Assembly (NCBI GenBank): GCA_030608765.1 | Contig: JAUWDN010000096.1 | Location: 1 to 5,763 of the forward strand | DNA: 5,763 nucleotides | Direction: 5' to 3' | Origin: Promethearchaeota archaeon | GTDB lineage: Archaea > Asgardarchaeota > Lokiarchaeia > Sigynarchaeales > SOKP01 | In this document: positions 5,719-5,763 of the stretch, one piece after another | How positions within the stretch are numbered: position 1 is the stretch's first letter | How the letters are laid out: every line of letters starts with the position of its first letter | Made by a program: the position numbers and the translations under genes | Notes under the pieces: generated by a model | Databases searched by the model: none | Seen by the model: the letters and a program-made list of their open reading frames with translations, nothing else | Told to the model about the DNA's origin: nothing

Positions 5719-5763
5719 ATTGTAAAACATATTAATTTTAATAAAAAAAATTAAAAATTAAAT

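Overview
The window looks like an ordinary stretch of chromosome from an AT-rich archaeon. By eye, about one third of the bases are G or C. The archaeal reading rests on four points. TATA-like boxes lie about 22-27 bp upstream of several start codons, or just far enough upstream to give a short leader. Shine-Dalgarno sites are weak or absent at most genes. Poly-T tracts without stable hairpins follow the stop codons. The protein families present are common in archaea. The mix of a retinol-dehydrogenase-like SDR, a double-4Fe-4S QueG-like protein and a PadR-type helix-turn-helix fused to a methyltransferase-like domain would suit an Asgard archaeon, but no marker gene here proves that.

Layout. 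(1) 124-1284, plus strand: a two-helix membrane protein with two cytoplasmic RCK/TrkA-N-like domains. It resembles a ligand-gated potassium channel but lacks the TVGYG selectivity filter. A T-rich terminator follows. (2) 1442-2278, plus strand: an NADP(H)-type short-chain dehydrogenase with a complete active site. (3) 2331-3263, plus strand: a protein with two 4Fe-4S clusters, distantly related to epoxyqueuosine reductase; a TATA-like box directly after the SDR stop suggests its own promoter. (4) 3311-3715, minus strand and convergent with (3): a small four-helix membrane protein of unknown function. (5) 3939-4364, minus strand: a PaaI-type hotdog thioesterase. (6) 4591-5595, plus strand and divergent from (5): a winged-helix protein fused to a methyltransferase-like domain that has apparently lost its SAM-binding loop. 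The window ends with a good BRE/TATA promoter reading out to the right.

How the genes relate. Nearly every gene seems to have its own promoter, so this is not an operon and not an obvious system. The SDR, the Fe-S protein and the thioesterase are redox or acyl-CoA housekeeping types with unknown substrates. No mobile element, CRISPR array, rRNA or tRNA was seen. The points most worth a second look are the channel without a filter, the degenerate methyltransferase fused to a helix-turn-helix, the atypical QueG-like protein, and the interlocked terminators between the convergent genes. None of these amounts to a demonstrated new system.
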